From Myxococcota bacterium (lineage in GTDB: Bacteria; Myxococcota_A; UBA796; UBA2385), in the NCBI GenBank assembly GCA_023150805.1, contig JAKLKF010000043.1, positions 1 to 53,661 on the forward strand: DNA of 53,661 nt, given 5' to 3'. Made by a program: the position numbers and the translations under genes. The notes below the pieces were generated by a model, which saw only the letters and a list, made by a program, of their open reading frames with translations, was not told the DNA's origin and made no database searches. Positions 17,009-25,749 of this stretch are shown piece after piece. Within the stretch, counting starts at the first letter, position 1, and every line of letters begins with the position of its first letter.

Positions 17009-19429
17009 CTACTCCCGCGCGGCGACGATGTGCGGCGTGATGAACACCAGCAGCTCGTTGCGGGTCATGTTGCGCGAGCTGTTCCGGAACAGGTAGCCGA
17101 GCAGGGGGATCTTGGAGAAGCCCGGCACGCGCGACTGCGACTCGGACTCCTCCGTCGAGAACACGCCGCCGATGACCGTCGTGTCCCCGTCGGCGACGAG
17201 GACCTCGGTCACCGCCTCCTTGATCTGGATCTGCGGCTGGCCCTGGACCTGGTTGGAGAAGTCCGCGCGGTTGTTCGTCACGCTGACGGCCATGAAGATC
17301 TTGTTGTCCGAGGTGATGTGCGGCGTCACCTCCAGCTCGAGCGCGGCCTCGACGAACTGCACCGCGGTGCCGCCGGCGCTGGTCGACAGGTAGGGGACCC
17401 GCGCGCCCTGGGTGATGGTGGCCGTCTCGTTGTCCACGGTCGTCACCCGGGGGGCGCTGACCACCTTGCCCCAGCCCTCGGCCTCGATGGCCGACAGGCG
17501 CGCGTCGAGGTCGATGAGGCCCGGGATGCTGCCCAGGCTGATGTTGATGGCGCCCGTCGAGCCCGACGGCGTCCCCAGGTCGACCAGCAGCGACTCGCCG
17601 GCGGTCGCCTCGTCGAAGAACACGTCGGTGCCCTGCTCGGGGTCGATGCCGCCGTTGGCGCGGACGCTGTTGGGGAAGAACAGGCCGGTCGGGTACCCGG
17701 TGCTGGTGCTGGCATCCAGGCTGCCACCCCACTGGATGCCCAGGGCGCGGGAGAAGGAGCTGCTCGCCTCGACCACGCGGGCCTCGATCAGCACCTGCGG
17801 GGTCGACATGTCGAGCTGGCGCACCAGCTCGCGGACCTGGGCCAGGCGGTCGTCGGTCTCGCGCACGATGAGCTGGTTGGTGCGGCTGTCGACCTCGACG
17901 CTGCCCTTGGCGGTCACCATCATCTTGAGCTGGGCGACGATCCCGGAGGCGGTGGCGTAGTTGAGCGGGATCACCATCATGTTGAGATCCTTGAGCTCTT
18001 CCTGCGCCCGCTTGGCCTCGAGCTTCGCCTGCTGCTCGGCCTTGATCGTCTCCAGGGGCGCCACGCGCACGATGTTGCCGTAGCGCTGCGAGCCCAGGCC
18101 CTTGGCCTGGAGGATCGCGGCCAGCGCCTGGTCCCAGGGCACGTCCTCCAGCCGGACCGTGACGTTGCCCTTCACGTCGTCGCCCGCGACGATGTTCAGG
18201 CGGGAGACGCTGGAGATCAGGCGGAAGATCGAGTGGATGTCGGCGTTGACGAAGTCGAGGCTGATCTTGCGGCCGGTGTAGGTCACGCCGGTGCCGGCGG
18301 CCTGGTCGACCATGAAGCCCCCCGCCATCCCGAGCATCGAGGAGGGGTCCCCCAGGCCGACGCCCTGGTTGAAGGTGGCCTGCGGATCCTGGGCCCGCCC
18401 CCCGCTGCCGATGTAGACCTCGGCCGCATAGGCGCTCTTCAGCCCCTCGTCCGCGGGGCCGGCCGGCGCGACCTCGGCGAAGCCCTGTCCGCCGCTGGCA
18501 GCGGCCGCCCGCATCGCGGCCGGCACCTCGACGTCGACGAAGATCTCGTCCGTTCCACCCTGGCGGACGCTGAAGGCCGCGTTCTGGCGCAGGTTGATCG
18601 CCACCCGCGTCCCGGTGCTGGTCGGGTAGGCGCGGAAGGAGCTGATCGGCGAGTAGAACTGGCTGGTGTCGACCGCGCGCCGCAGGCTCTCGGGCGCGAA
18701 GGCGCCGGGCAGGTCGACCACGATCAGGTTGCTGCTCGGCTGCGACGAGGTGAAGTTCATCGTCGCGTGGGTGCCGATGACCACCCGGCTCACGGTGTCG
18801 AGCTGGTTGAAGTCGAGCGAACGCAGCCGGGCGCCGCCGGGCAGGTCCTGCTCGTCGCAGCCGCTCCCCGAGAGGCAGGGGCCGCTGGGCAGGCCGCCCG
18901 CGCTGTCCGGCGCCTGGGCGAACTGGCCGGGCACCGTGTAGTTGGCCGCGCCCGAGTCCGCGGCCGGCGTCCCGCCACCGAGCGCGCTGGCCAGCGCGTC
19001 CGGGGCGGCCGCGGCACCAGGGGTCAGCGAGACCCGGATGGTCGATCCCTCGCTGACCACGCGCGGGTCCGCGGCGCGGCTCAGGTAGATGCGGACCCGG
19101 GTGATGAGGCCCTTTCCATCGTCGAAGGACTCGGTCTCGACGCGCTCCACGAGGTCCCCGGACCCGGCGATCGAGCCCAGGCCCTGCACCAGGCTGGCGT
19201 CGGCGATGTCCACGATGACCCGGTGGGGATCGGACATGGTGAAGCTGCTGACCGCCGTGCCGCCGGCGGCGCGATCCAGCGTGAGCACCACCTGGGTGGA
19301 GTCCCCCGCCACGACCTGCACCGACTGGAGCTGTGCGTCCTGGGCGACCACCGGACCGGCGACGAGCGACAGGCCGAGGACGAGGCCGATGGCCCCGAGG
19401 CTCCGGACGACGGATGTGACGGAATTCAT
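17009..19429 (-). CDS. pilQ: Type IV pilus secretin PilQ
   Basis: 806 residues with the start at 19429. This ATG was chosen over 19537 because it begins a clean signal peptide (MNSVTSVVRS, hydrophobic core, cleavage after VVA) and has GGGAGG about 8 nt upstream. AMIN-type domains occupy roughly residues 30-330 and would bind peptidoglycan. An STN/N0 domain follows (KISLDFVNADIHSIFRLIS, with RLEDVPWDQAL), then the N1 domain and the secretin pore with SAPRVTTVDNETATITQG and the C-terminal VIGGVFSTEE and VPGFSKIPLLGYLFR. It forms the outer-membrane ring through which the type IV pilus passes. It closes the pilMNOPQ operon. Confidence 0.96.
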   Translation of the reverse strand: MNSVTSVVRSLGAIGLVLGLSLVAGPVVAQDAQLQSVQVVAGDSTQVVLTLDRAAGGTAVSSFTMSDPHRVIVDIADASLVQGLGSIAGSGDLVERVETESFDDGKGLITRVRIYLSRAADPRVVSEGSTIRVSLTPGAAAAPDALASALGGGTPAADSGAANYTVPGQFAQAPDSAGGLPSGPCLSGSGCDEQDLPGGARLRSLDFNQLDTVSRVVIGTHATMNFTSSQPSSNLIVVDLPGAFAPESLRRAVDTSQFYSPISSFRAYPTSTGTRVAINLRQNAAFSVRQGGTDEIFVDVEVPAAMRAAAASGGQGFAEVAPAGPADEGLKSAYAAEVYIGSGGRAQDPQATFNQGVGLGDPSSMLGMAGGFMVDQAAGTGVTYTGRKISLDFVNADIHSIFRLISSVSRLNIVAGDDVKGNVTVRLEDVPWDQALAAILQAKGLGSQRYGNIVRVAPLETIKAEQQAKLEAKRAQEELKDLNMMVIPLNYATASGIVAQLKMMVTAKGSVEVDSRTNQLIVRETDDRLAQVRELVRQLDMSTPQVLIEARVVEASSSFSRALGIQWGGSLDASTSTGYPTGLFFPNSVRANGGIDPEQGTDVFFDEATAGESLLVDLGTPSGSTGAINISLGSIPGLIDLDARLSAIEAEGWGKVVSAPRVTTVDNETATITQGARVPYLSTSAGGTAVQFVEAALELEVTPHITSDNKIFMAVSVTNNRADFSNQVQGQPQIQIKEAVTEVLVADGDTTVIGGVFSTEESESQSRVPGFSKIPLLGYLFRNSSRNMTRNELLVFITPHIVAARE

Positions 19430-19540
19430 CGAAGGACCTCCCACGGAGGGGATGCTGGGGGAACCGTGTGCGGAGCCCGAGGTGCGAGACGCGGGGTTGC
19501 GGAGGGAGGGGACGGCCGGCGGGCGGTGCGCGGTCATGGT

Positions 19541-20056
19541 TCAACCCTCCGTGACGGGGAGCGCGAGGCGGATGTCGTTGACGATGAGGTCGCCGCGGAT
19601 GTTCTGGTACTCCTCGGTGACCACGACCTCGTTGGCGTTGATGCGGGTGACCTTGCCCCAGTTCTTCCCGATGTAGGTGCCGACCTCCATCACGTGGCCG
19701 ACCCCCTCGGGGTCCTGCACCAGCGCCCGGGGGCGCTCGATGCCCCAGATGATGCCGACGAGCTGGTACTGGTCGACCTCGTAGCGCTGCAGGGGCGTGG
19801 TGGGGACGTCGTCGCCGGCCCCCTCCCCCGACGCCAGGAAGCTGCGGAACGGGTCCCGCTTGCCCACCGGGTTGTAGGCATAGGCGTCCTGCGCCTGGAT
19901 CGCCTTGTCGAGCTCGGAGAGCTCCTTGACGGGCGGAGGGGTGGCCACGGGCGCGGTGGGGGCCTGCTGCGGCGTGCCCGAGCCGTCCACCAGCAGGTCA
20001 CAGCCGGCGAGCAACGCGCCGACCAGCAGGAGCGGGATGCTGCGGTCCATGGTCAC
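19541..20056 (-). CDS. pilP: Type IV pilus alignment lipoprotein PilP
   Basis: 171-residue lipoprotein with lipobox LLAGC. A Pro/Thr-rich linker at residues 25-45 precedes KRDPFRSF, the segment that marks PilP, and a small beta domain with QLVGIIWG, ALVQDPEGVGHVMEVGTYIG and VTRINANEVVV. PilP bridges the PilN/PilO inner-membrane pair to the PilQ N0 domain. The GTG start overlaps the pilO stop (GTGA) and has GGAGG 6 nt upstream; the ATG two codons later is the alternative. About 110 non-coding bases separate it from pilQ. Confidence 0.93.
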   Translation of the reverse strand: MTMDRSIPLLLVGALLAGCDLLVDGSGTPQQAPTAPVATPPPVKELSELDKAIQAQDAYAYNPVGKRDPFRSFLASGEGAGDDVPTTPLQRYEVDQYQLVGIIWGIERPRALVQDPEGVGHVMEVGTYIGKNWGKVTRINANEVVVTEEYQNIRGDLIVNDIRLALPVTEG

Positions 20057-20667
20057 CGACGACCTCCACGCTCGGCGTTGGCCTTGATCTCTTCCTCGGT
20101 CAGGAAGCGGAAGGTGACCGCCTTGCCGGTCACGTTGAGCTTGACCTCACCGCCGGCCAGCATCGGCTGCCCCATCTCGATGTCCCGCACGTAGACGATG
20201 CGGTTCATCTTCGCGAGGCGCTCGAAGAACATCGCGACCTCGTGGTACGAGCCCTCGACCTGCAGGGCGACGGGGACCTCGGCCACGTAGTCGAGCTGGT
20301 TCTCGGGCAGCGGCTGGAACTTCTGCACCTCGAGCCCCACCTTCTTGCCCATGCCGCTGATGGCCTTGAGCAGCCCGGGGATCTCGCGGTCGTTGGGCAG
20401 CTCCTTGAGCGCCTCCTTCAGGTCCGCCATCAGCGTGGCCAGCTCGGCCTCGTAGCGCTCCTTGTCCCGGATGCGCTGCTCGAGCTGGGTGCGCTGCTGG
20501 GCCAGGGACTCCTGCTCGGCGTCCAGCTCCGACAGGCGCGTCGACGCCGGCATGTAGAGCAACCCGACGTAGGCGGCGGCGATGAGCACGTAGACCAGGC
20601 CGAACAGCAGCAGCCGCTGGGAACGCGGCAGCCTGCCAAGCTGTTCGAAGATCCGGGATGTGTTCAC
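20053..20667 (-). CDS. pilO: Type IV pilus alignment protein PilO
   Basis: 204 residues from the GTG at 20667, chosen because GGAG lies 6 nt before it; the ATG four codons upstream (20679) lacks a binding site. One transmembrane helix (about residues 20-40, LLLFGLVYVLIAAAYVGLLY) is followed by a coiled coil (SELDAEQESLAQQRTQLEQ) and a ferredoxin-like domain with VALQVEGSYHEVAMFFERLAKMNRI, which is typical of PilO. It heterodimerises with PilN in the inner-membrane alignment complex. Confidence 0.94.
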   Translation of the reverse strand: MNTSRIFEQLGRLPRSQRLLLFGLVYVLIAAAYVGLLYMPASTRLSELDAEQESLAQQRTQLEQRIRDKERYEAELATLMADLKEALKELPNDREIPGLLKAISGMGKKVGLEVQKFQPLPENQLDYVAEVPVALQVEGSYHEVAMFFERLAKMNRIVYVRDIEMGQPMLAGGEVKLNVTGKAVTFRFLTEEEIKANAERGGRR

Positions 20668-20709
20668 GGGAGGCTCCATGCGACCGGCCGGACCGGCGCG
20701 GGGGCGGGT

Positions 20710-21327
20710 CTACTCTTCGCCAGCGGGGGGAGGAGGGGGCGGGGGGGCGGCCTCGCCTTCAGCCGGCGGAGCCTCCTCGGCCAGGCCGGGGACCACGAAG
20801 CGGGCGGTGATGGAGAAGACCTTCACCTGCACGCCGTCCTTGTTGGCCTGCTCGATCGAGTTCAGGTACACGTCGTCGAAGAAGCTCGACTGCTCGAGGT
20901 TGCTGAGGAACTGCGAGATCACCTCGTTGCTCACGGCCATGCCGGCCAGCTTGATCTTGCTGTCCTCCTCGTCCACCGTCGTCAGCGACAGCTTCTCGGG
21001 CGTCGCGTCCGCCAGCTCGTCCAGGAGCTGGACCGGGCCGGAGCGGTTCGCCTTCAAGCGCTTGATGACGTCGAGCTTCTTCTCCAGCTCACCCTTGAGC
21101 TTCTCGGCCTGCTCGGCCTGCGCGGCGATCGCCTTCATCTGGTCGACCTGCGTCTGCAGCTCGCGCACCTCGGACTCGGCCGAGGCCACGCGCGCCACCA
21201 TCACGCCGTGCACGAAGATCAACAGCCCGACCAGGACGCCCGCGCCCACGCCCGCCAGCAGGATCTGGCCGCGAACGGCCTCCTGCCGCTTGGTGGTGCG
21301 AATGGGGAGGAGGTTGATGCGGATCAT
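20710..21327 (-). CDS. pilN: Type IV pilus alignment protein PilN
   Basis: 205 residues. It begins MIRINLLPIR, the PilN N-terminal motif (I-N-L-L-P) that docks into the cytoplasmic PilM groove. One transmembrane helix (about 22-45), a coiled coil (EVRELQTQVDQMKAI...) and a periplasmic ferredoxin-like domain (LSLTTVDEEDSKIKLAGMAVSNEVISQFLSNL) follow. The C-terminus is an unusual Pro/Glu tail (EEAPPAEGEAAPPPPPPP). The ATG overlaps the pilM stop as ATGA. Confidence 0.94.
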   Translation of the reverse strand: MIRINLLPIRTTKRQEAVRGQILLAGVGAGVLVGLLIFVHGVMVARVASAESEVRELQTQVDQMKAIAAQAEQAEKLKGELEKKLDVIKRLKANRSGPVQLLDELADATPEKLSLTTVDEEDSKIKLAGMAVSNEVISQFLSNLEQSSFFDDVYLNSIEQANKDGVQVKVFSITARFVVPGLAEEAPPAEGEAAPPPPPPPAGEE

Positions 21328-22397
21328 TTGTCGCCGGGCCTCCGCAGCGCGAGGCCCACCACCACGGCGGCCTGCGGCGCGATGTCGTTGAGGAAGGCGG
21401 GGTTGAAGGCCCGCTCGTCGATCTGGATGCGCCGGAAGGGATCCACGATCTCCGCCGGCAACCCGGTCTGCCGGGAGATGGCCCGGGCGAGGCCGGGGGT
21501 CCGCGCGGCGCCGCCCGACAGGTAGACCCGCGCCAGGCCACCGTCCGCGGAGGTCGACAGGTAGAAGTCGAGGGAGCGCTGGACCTCGGTGGCGAGGTTG
21601 TCTCCCACGCTGGCCAGCACGCGCTCGATCTCCTCGGGGACCACGGAGGCCTTGTCGCGCTCGTCCCCGCCGACCTTCATCGCCTCGGCCTCTTCGTAGG
21701 AGATGTTCAGGCTGCGCTGGATCTCCTCGGTGAACTGCCGGCCGCCGGCCGCGATGTCCCGGGTGAAGGCCGAGACCCCGTTCCGCACGACGTGGATGTT
21801 GACGTTGCTGGCACCGACGTTGACCAGGGCGACGGTCTCCGCGGGCACGTCGTAGTTCAGCTCGAACATGTTGCTGATGGCGAAGGCGTCGACGTCGATG
21901 ACGGAGGGCTTCAGGCCGGCCTGCTGGATGAGGGCCTGGTACTCGTTGACCAGCTCCTTGCGGGCGGCCACGAGCAAGACCTCCATCTGGCCGGGGTCAT
22001 CGGAGGCGCCTTCGAGGATCTGGACGTCGATGTTGACGTCGTTGATGTCGAAGGGGATGTACTGCTCGGCCTCCCACTGGATCGACTCCTCCAGCTCGTC
22101 GGCGGTCATCTGCGGGAGGTTGATCCGCTTGATGATCACCGAGTTGCCGGACACCGACGCCACGACGTTCTTCGTCTTCACGCGGTGCCGCTGCACCAGC
22201 TCGCGGATCGCGTCCACGATGACGTTGGTGTTCATCACGGCGCCGTCGACGATGGCTTCGGGGGGCAGCTTGGCCATCCCGAAGTTCACGAGGCGGTGCC
22301 GACCGGACTTCGGGTCCTGCTCGAGCTCCATGAGCTTGACGTGCGAGGAGCCGATGTCCAGGCCGAGGGAGGGGCGGCTTCGCGAGAACAGCGCCAT
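21324..22397 (-). CDS. pilM: Type IV pilus cytoplasmic actin-like protein PilM
   Basis: 357-residue actin/FtsA-fold ATPase forming the cytoplasmic ring of the pilus alignment complex. It begins with the phosphate-1 loop GLDIGSSHVKLMEL. VASVSGNSVIIKRINLP, EESIQWEAEQYIPFDINDVN, LVNVGASNVNIHVV (phosphate 2) and YLSGGAARTPGL (adenosine motif) follow. It is the first gene of the pil operon; its probable promoter is at 22457-22486, leaving a leader of about 50 nt. Confidence 0.96.
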   Translation of the reverse strand: MALFSRSRPSLGLDIGSSHVKLMELEQDPKSGRHRLVNFGMAKLPPEAIVDGAVMNTNVIVDAIRELVQRHRVKTKNVVASVSGNSVIIKRINLPQMTADELEESIQWEAEQYIPFDINDVNIDVQILEGASDDPGQMEVLLVAARKELVNEYQALIQQAGLKPSVIDVDAFAISNMFELNYDVPAETVALVNVGASNVNIHVVRNGVSAFTRDIAAGGRQFTEEIQRSLNISYEEAEAMKVGGDERDKASVVPEEIERVLASVGDNLATEVQRSLDFYLSTSADGGLARVYLSGGAARTPGLARAISRQTGLPAEIVDPFRRIQIDERAFNPAFLNDIAPQAAVVVGLALRRPGDK

Positions 22398-22456
22398 CGT
22401 GGGAGTCCGGGGTCGGGCGATCGAGGTGCGGGAGGCCGGTCGGCCGAGGCGTCGCG

Positions 22457-22486
22457 AGTCTACCGACCCGCTGCTTGACTGGTCAA
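22457..22486 (-). promoter_or_regulatory. Probable sigma70-type promoter of pilMNOPQ
   Basis: On the minus strand, TTGACC (complement of 22481-22486) and TAGACT (complement of 22457-22462) are separated by 18 bp, a close match to -35 and -10 elements in a GC-rich background. The -35 hexamer lies within the interrupted palindrome TTGAC-TG-GTCAA (22475-22486), which could be an operator. Transcription would start near 22450. The rest of the 22398-22671 gap holds no gene that I can support. Confidence 0.55.
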
Positions 22487-22671
22487 CCGCTCGGAGACGC
22501 CGCCTGGGGAACGAGGAGGAAGCCGCGGCGCATTGTTAGCAGCACACGGGGCCTGCGGTCAAGGGTGGCCGCCGCCGTGCCGCTGGTCCCGCCACGCGGC
22601 GCGGGGGGGGCGGGAGCAGGAGGCGCCGGGGCCGCCCGGCAGGAGCACACCGCCGTGGATATCCTCGCCGG

Positions 22672-25600
22672 ATGCCGACCCCCGGACCCGTCACGGCGCG
22701 GATGCTGGTCGCCCTCGCGCTGGGCGCGACGGCGGTGGCCTGGGTGCGCCTGGCCGTGGAGCTGGCGGGCGGCGCGCCCCGGGTCATCCTGGCCGCGCTG
22801 GTCGTCGTCCCGCTCGCCCTGGCGGCCACGGCCCTCCCGGCCCTGGCAGGGCGGTGGCATCGCCCGGTGCTGCTCGCGCTCCCCCTCGTGCTGCTCGGGG
22901 CACCGACGCTGGCCACCCTGGCGGGCCGGATCGCCCCCGACGCCCGCGCGTGGAGCGGGGGGGTGCTCCTGGCCGCGGCGCTGGCGACCGCCCCCGTCGG
23001 CGCCGCCGCGTGGCGCGCGTGGCGCCGCCTGCCCGCTCGTCCGGCAGCCGACGCGCTGGGGCTCGTCGCCGGAGCCGCCGCCGCGACGCTCGTGCCGGGC
23101 TGGGCGACCGGGACCCTGGCCGTCGTGGTGCTGGGGCTCGCGGCGCGGCCCGCCGCCCCCCCCGCGCCGGTCCGCCCCGAGGACCCGCACCCCCTCCGCG
23201 TGCTCGCCGTGGCCGGCGCGACGGCGGCGCTGGCCTGGGGATGGATCGGCCTGCGGGGCCTGGTGGACCCCAGCCCTGCGGGCGCCGTCACCTACCTGGC
23301 GGGGGCGGGCGCCGCGGCCGCGCTCGCGCGCCGGTGGGGCCCCCGGCGACCGGACATGGCCCTGGTGGTCGGCGCCGCCGGTCCGCTCCTGGCCCACGTC
23401 GCGGCGTGGAAGGGCCCCGGCCTGGCGCGGATGGCGGTGCTCACCGCCGTCTCCGACGGTCACCTCGTCCCCGGCGCGGTGCTGGGCAACGCGCCGCTGG
23501 TCGGCCTGGGCGCCGCGCTGGGCCTGGTCCTCGGCCTGGCCTGGGGTCCCCGCCCCCTCGGGGCCGCGCCGTGGCTCGGCCTCGCCCTGGCCCTGCCGCT
23601 GACGGGCCTGCCCGGCGCCTGGGCTCCGGCCTGGCTCTCGGGGCTGGCCGGCGCCTCCGCCCCCCTGTGGTCCCTGCGGCGGCCGGTGCAGGGCGCGGGC
23701 CTCGCGCTGGCGGCGGGCGCCCTCGTCGTCGCCTGGACCGGCGGACGGCCGGACCCCACCACCCTGTCCACGGCGAGCTGGCCGCTACTCCGGGGCAGCC
23801 ACGCCGCGCTCGTGGACGCCGAGAGCCGCGCGTCGACCACCGTCCTGCTGGCCTCGGTCGACGCCGCCGGCGCGGTCCAGCTCCGGGTCCCGACCGACCG
23901 CTGGGACGCGGCGGCCGGCCGCGCGCGACCCGGCGTGCGCCTGCCGCGCCTGCTGGAGCTGGACGGCCTGGTCACCGAGTCGGTCGGGCGCGCCGCCGAG
24001 GCCGAGACCCTGGCCGGCCACCTGGTCGGCCTGCTGGCGCCGCGGCGCGAGCAGGTCCTGGTGCTGGGTGACCCCCTGGCGCGGGTGCTTGGAGGGCTCG
24101 TCCAGCACCCGATCGGCGCGCTGACCGTCAGCACCCCGGCGCCGACCAGCGTGCGCGCCATGGCGGCCGCCGACCCGCAGCTCGCCGGACTCTGGCTGGA
24201 CCCCCGCGTCCGGCTGACCGCGGCGGCGCCGGGCGCCGTCCTCCTCGGGGCGCCGCAGCAGGACGCGATCGTCGAGGTCGTGCGGGCCCCCTGGGCCGAC
24301 TCCGCCCACCTCGCGCCGACACCCGCCCACCTCGACCGCGTGGCCGCCCGGCTGCACCGCGACGGCCTGTACGTGCTCGTGCTCCACCTGGGCTGGATGC
24401 AGGCCGGCGAGCCCCCGGCCATCGCCGCCGCCCTGGCCGACCGCTTCGGGCACGTCCAGGCCTGGCTGCCCCCCTTCGGGGCCGACAGCCTGATCCTGGT
24501 GGCGGGGGCCGCCCCGGTCCCGCTGTCCCGACTGGTGGAGCGCCTGTCCGCCACGCCGGCGCTGCTGTCCGAGCTGGGGGCCACCCTGCCCGAGGACCTG
24601 GCCAGCCTGGCCGTGACCGACGCGCAGGGCCTGCGGGACTGGCGCTCCGCCGCGGGCGGCGCCCTCCCCTCCCCCCTGGCCCTGGGCGGTGCCCGCTTCG
24701 ACCGGCCCGTGCTGCACCTGGCCGACCTCTCCACCCACCTGGCGCCCCCCGAGCGGGTCTGGCAGCTCGACGACGAGGAGACGCGCGGGCGCCTGGAAGT
24801 CCGTGCCCAGGCCCGCCGCTCCTTCCTGGAGCTGCTGGCCCAGGCGACCACCGGGGACATGGAGGCCGTCTTCCAGCGGGCCCGCGCGCTGCAGGAGGCC
24901 GGCGGAGGGCTGGGCGCCGCCGCCCTCGAGCCGCTGATCGAGCCCCACCTGCGCGACGCCAGCCGGGCGCTCGCGACCGCCCAGGCAGAGGGCCTGGCCT
25001 CGCCGGCCTGGGACGACGCGATGCGCTTCGCCACCACCGCGCGCATGCTCGCGCCCACCAGCCCGCGCCCGCTGGTCGCGCTGGGCGAGATCTCGCTGGC
25101 CCGCGGCAAGGTCACCCACGCCGACGAGGCCTTCCAGCAGGCGCTGGCGCTGGACGCCGACCACGTCCCCGCCCTGACCGGCCAGGCGCGGGCCGCGCGC
25201 GCTCGAGGGGACGATCCCCGCGCCGAGGCGCTGCTGCGCCAGGCCACCGTCGCGGCCGGGCAGGACTGGCGGACCTGGCAGAACCTGGGCGTCTTCCTGA
25301 TGGAGCGGGAGCGCCTGCCCGAAGCCGAGGAGACGCTGCGCACCGCCATCCTGCGCAGCGACGGCCAGCAGGCGGCGGCCCACCTGGCCCTCGCCGAGCT
25401 CCTGCTGCGCGACGGGCGTCCGGCCGCGGCCCTGCTCACCTCCGAGCGCGCGCTGGAGCTGCAGGAGAGCGGACACGCCTGGTACCTGCGCGGCCGGGCC
25501 CACTACGACATGGGCGAGGCCCAGCGCGCCGAGGAGGACTTCCGCCGCGCCGTGCTCCTGGCGCCCGACCTGTACGAGGCGCGGGCCGGCATCGGGCTGG

Positions 25601-25749
25601 TGCTGGCCGAGCGGGGCGAGCTGGAGCAGGCGGCGGAGGCGTGGCGCGCGGTCATCCGCCTGGCGCCGGACAACCGGACCGCCCGCGAGACCCTCCGGCG
25701 CATCGAGGAGGACATCGCGGCCGCCGAGGCGCGCGGCGCCCCGCCGTGA
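22672..25749 (+). CDS. Membrane protein with decayed spermidine-synthase-like domain and C-terminal TPRs
   Basis: 1025 residues in three parts. Residues 1 to about 370 are a run of hydrophobic helices (roughly ten membrane spans). Residues about 380-660 have the layout of membrane-fused spermidine-synthase-like methyltransferase folds: EQVLVLGDPLARVLGGLVQHP at the nucleotide-binding strand, LDPRVRLTAAAPGAVLL, QDAIVEVV, then LDRVAARLHRDGLYVLVLHLG. The GxGxG glycine motif and the acidic ligand are replaced, so catalysis as an aminopropyltransferase is unlikely. Residues about 780-1015 are TPRs (ADEAFQQALALDADHVPAL, AEEDFRRAVLLAPDLYEARAG). The stop overlaps the SGNH hydrolase start (GTGA). Membrane scaffold is inferred; the substrate is unknown. 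Confidence 0.72.
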   Translation: MPTPGPVTARMLVALALGATAVAWVRLAVELAGGAPRVILAALVVVPLALAATALPALAGRWHRPVLLALPLVLLGAPTLATLAGRIAPDARAWSGGVLLAAALATAPVGAAAWRAWRRLPARPAADALGLVAGAAAATLVPGWATGTLAVVVLGLAARPAAPPAPVRPEDPHPLRVLAVAGATAALAWGWIGLRGLVDPSPAGAVTYLAGAGAAAALARRWGPRRPDMALVVGAAGPLLAHVAAWKGPGLARMAVLTAVSDGHLVPGAVLGNAPLVGLGAALGLVLGLAWGPRPLGAAPWLGLALALPLTGLPGAWAPAWLSGLAGASAPLWSLRRPVQGAGLALAAGALVVAWTGGRPDPTTLSTASWPLLRGSHAALVDAESRASTTVLLASVDAAGAVQLRVPTDRWDAAAGRARPGVRLPRLLELDGLVTESVGRAAEAETLAGHLVGLLAPRREQVLVLGDPLARVLGGLVQHPIGALTVSTPAPTSVRAMAAADPQLAGLWLDPRVRLTAAAPGAVLLGAPQQDAIVEVVRAPWADSAHLAPTPAHLDRVAARLHRDGLYVLVLHLGWMQAGEPPAIAAALADRFGHVQAWLPPFGADSLILVAGAAPVPLSRLVERLSATPALLSELGATLPEDLASLAVTDAQGLRDWRSAAGGALPSPLALGGARFDRPVLHLADLSTHLAPPERVWQLDDEETRGRLEVRAQARRSFLELLAQATTGDMEAVFQRARALQEAGGGLGAAALEPLIEPHLRDASRALATAQAEGLASPAWDDAMRFATTARMLAPTSPRPLVALGEISLARGKVTHADEAFQQALALDADHVPALTGQARAARARGDDPRAEALLRQATVAAGQDWRTWQNLGVFLMERERLPEAEETLRTAILRSDGQQAAAHLALAELLLRDGRPAAALLTSERALELQESGHAWYLRGRAHYDMGEAQRAEEDFRRAVLLAPDLYEARAGIGLVLAERGELEQAAEAWRAVIRLAPDNRTARETLRRIEEDIAAAEARGAPP

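Noticed and set aside
19430..19537. Longer pilQ from ATG 19537
   Set aside because: Adds 36 Pro/Ser-rich residues ahead of a signal peptide and lacks a ribosome-binding site, whereas ATG 19429 has both.
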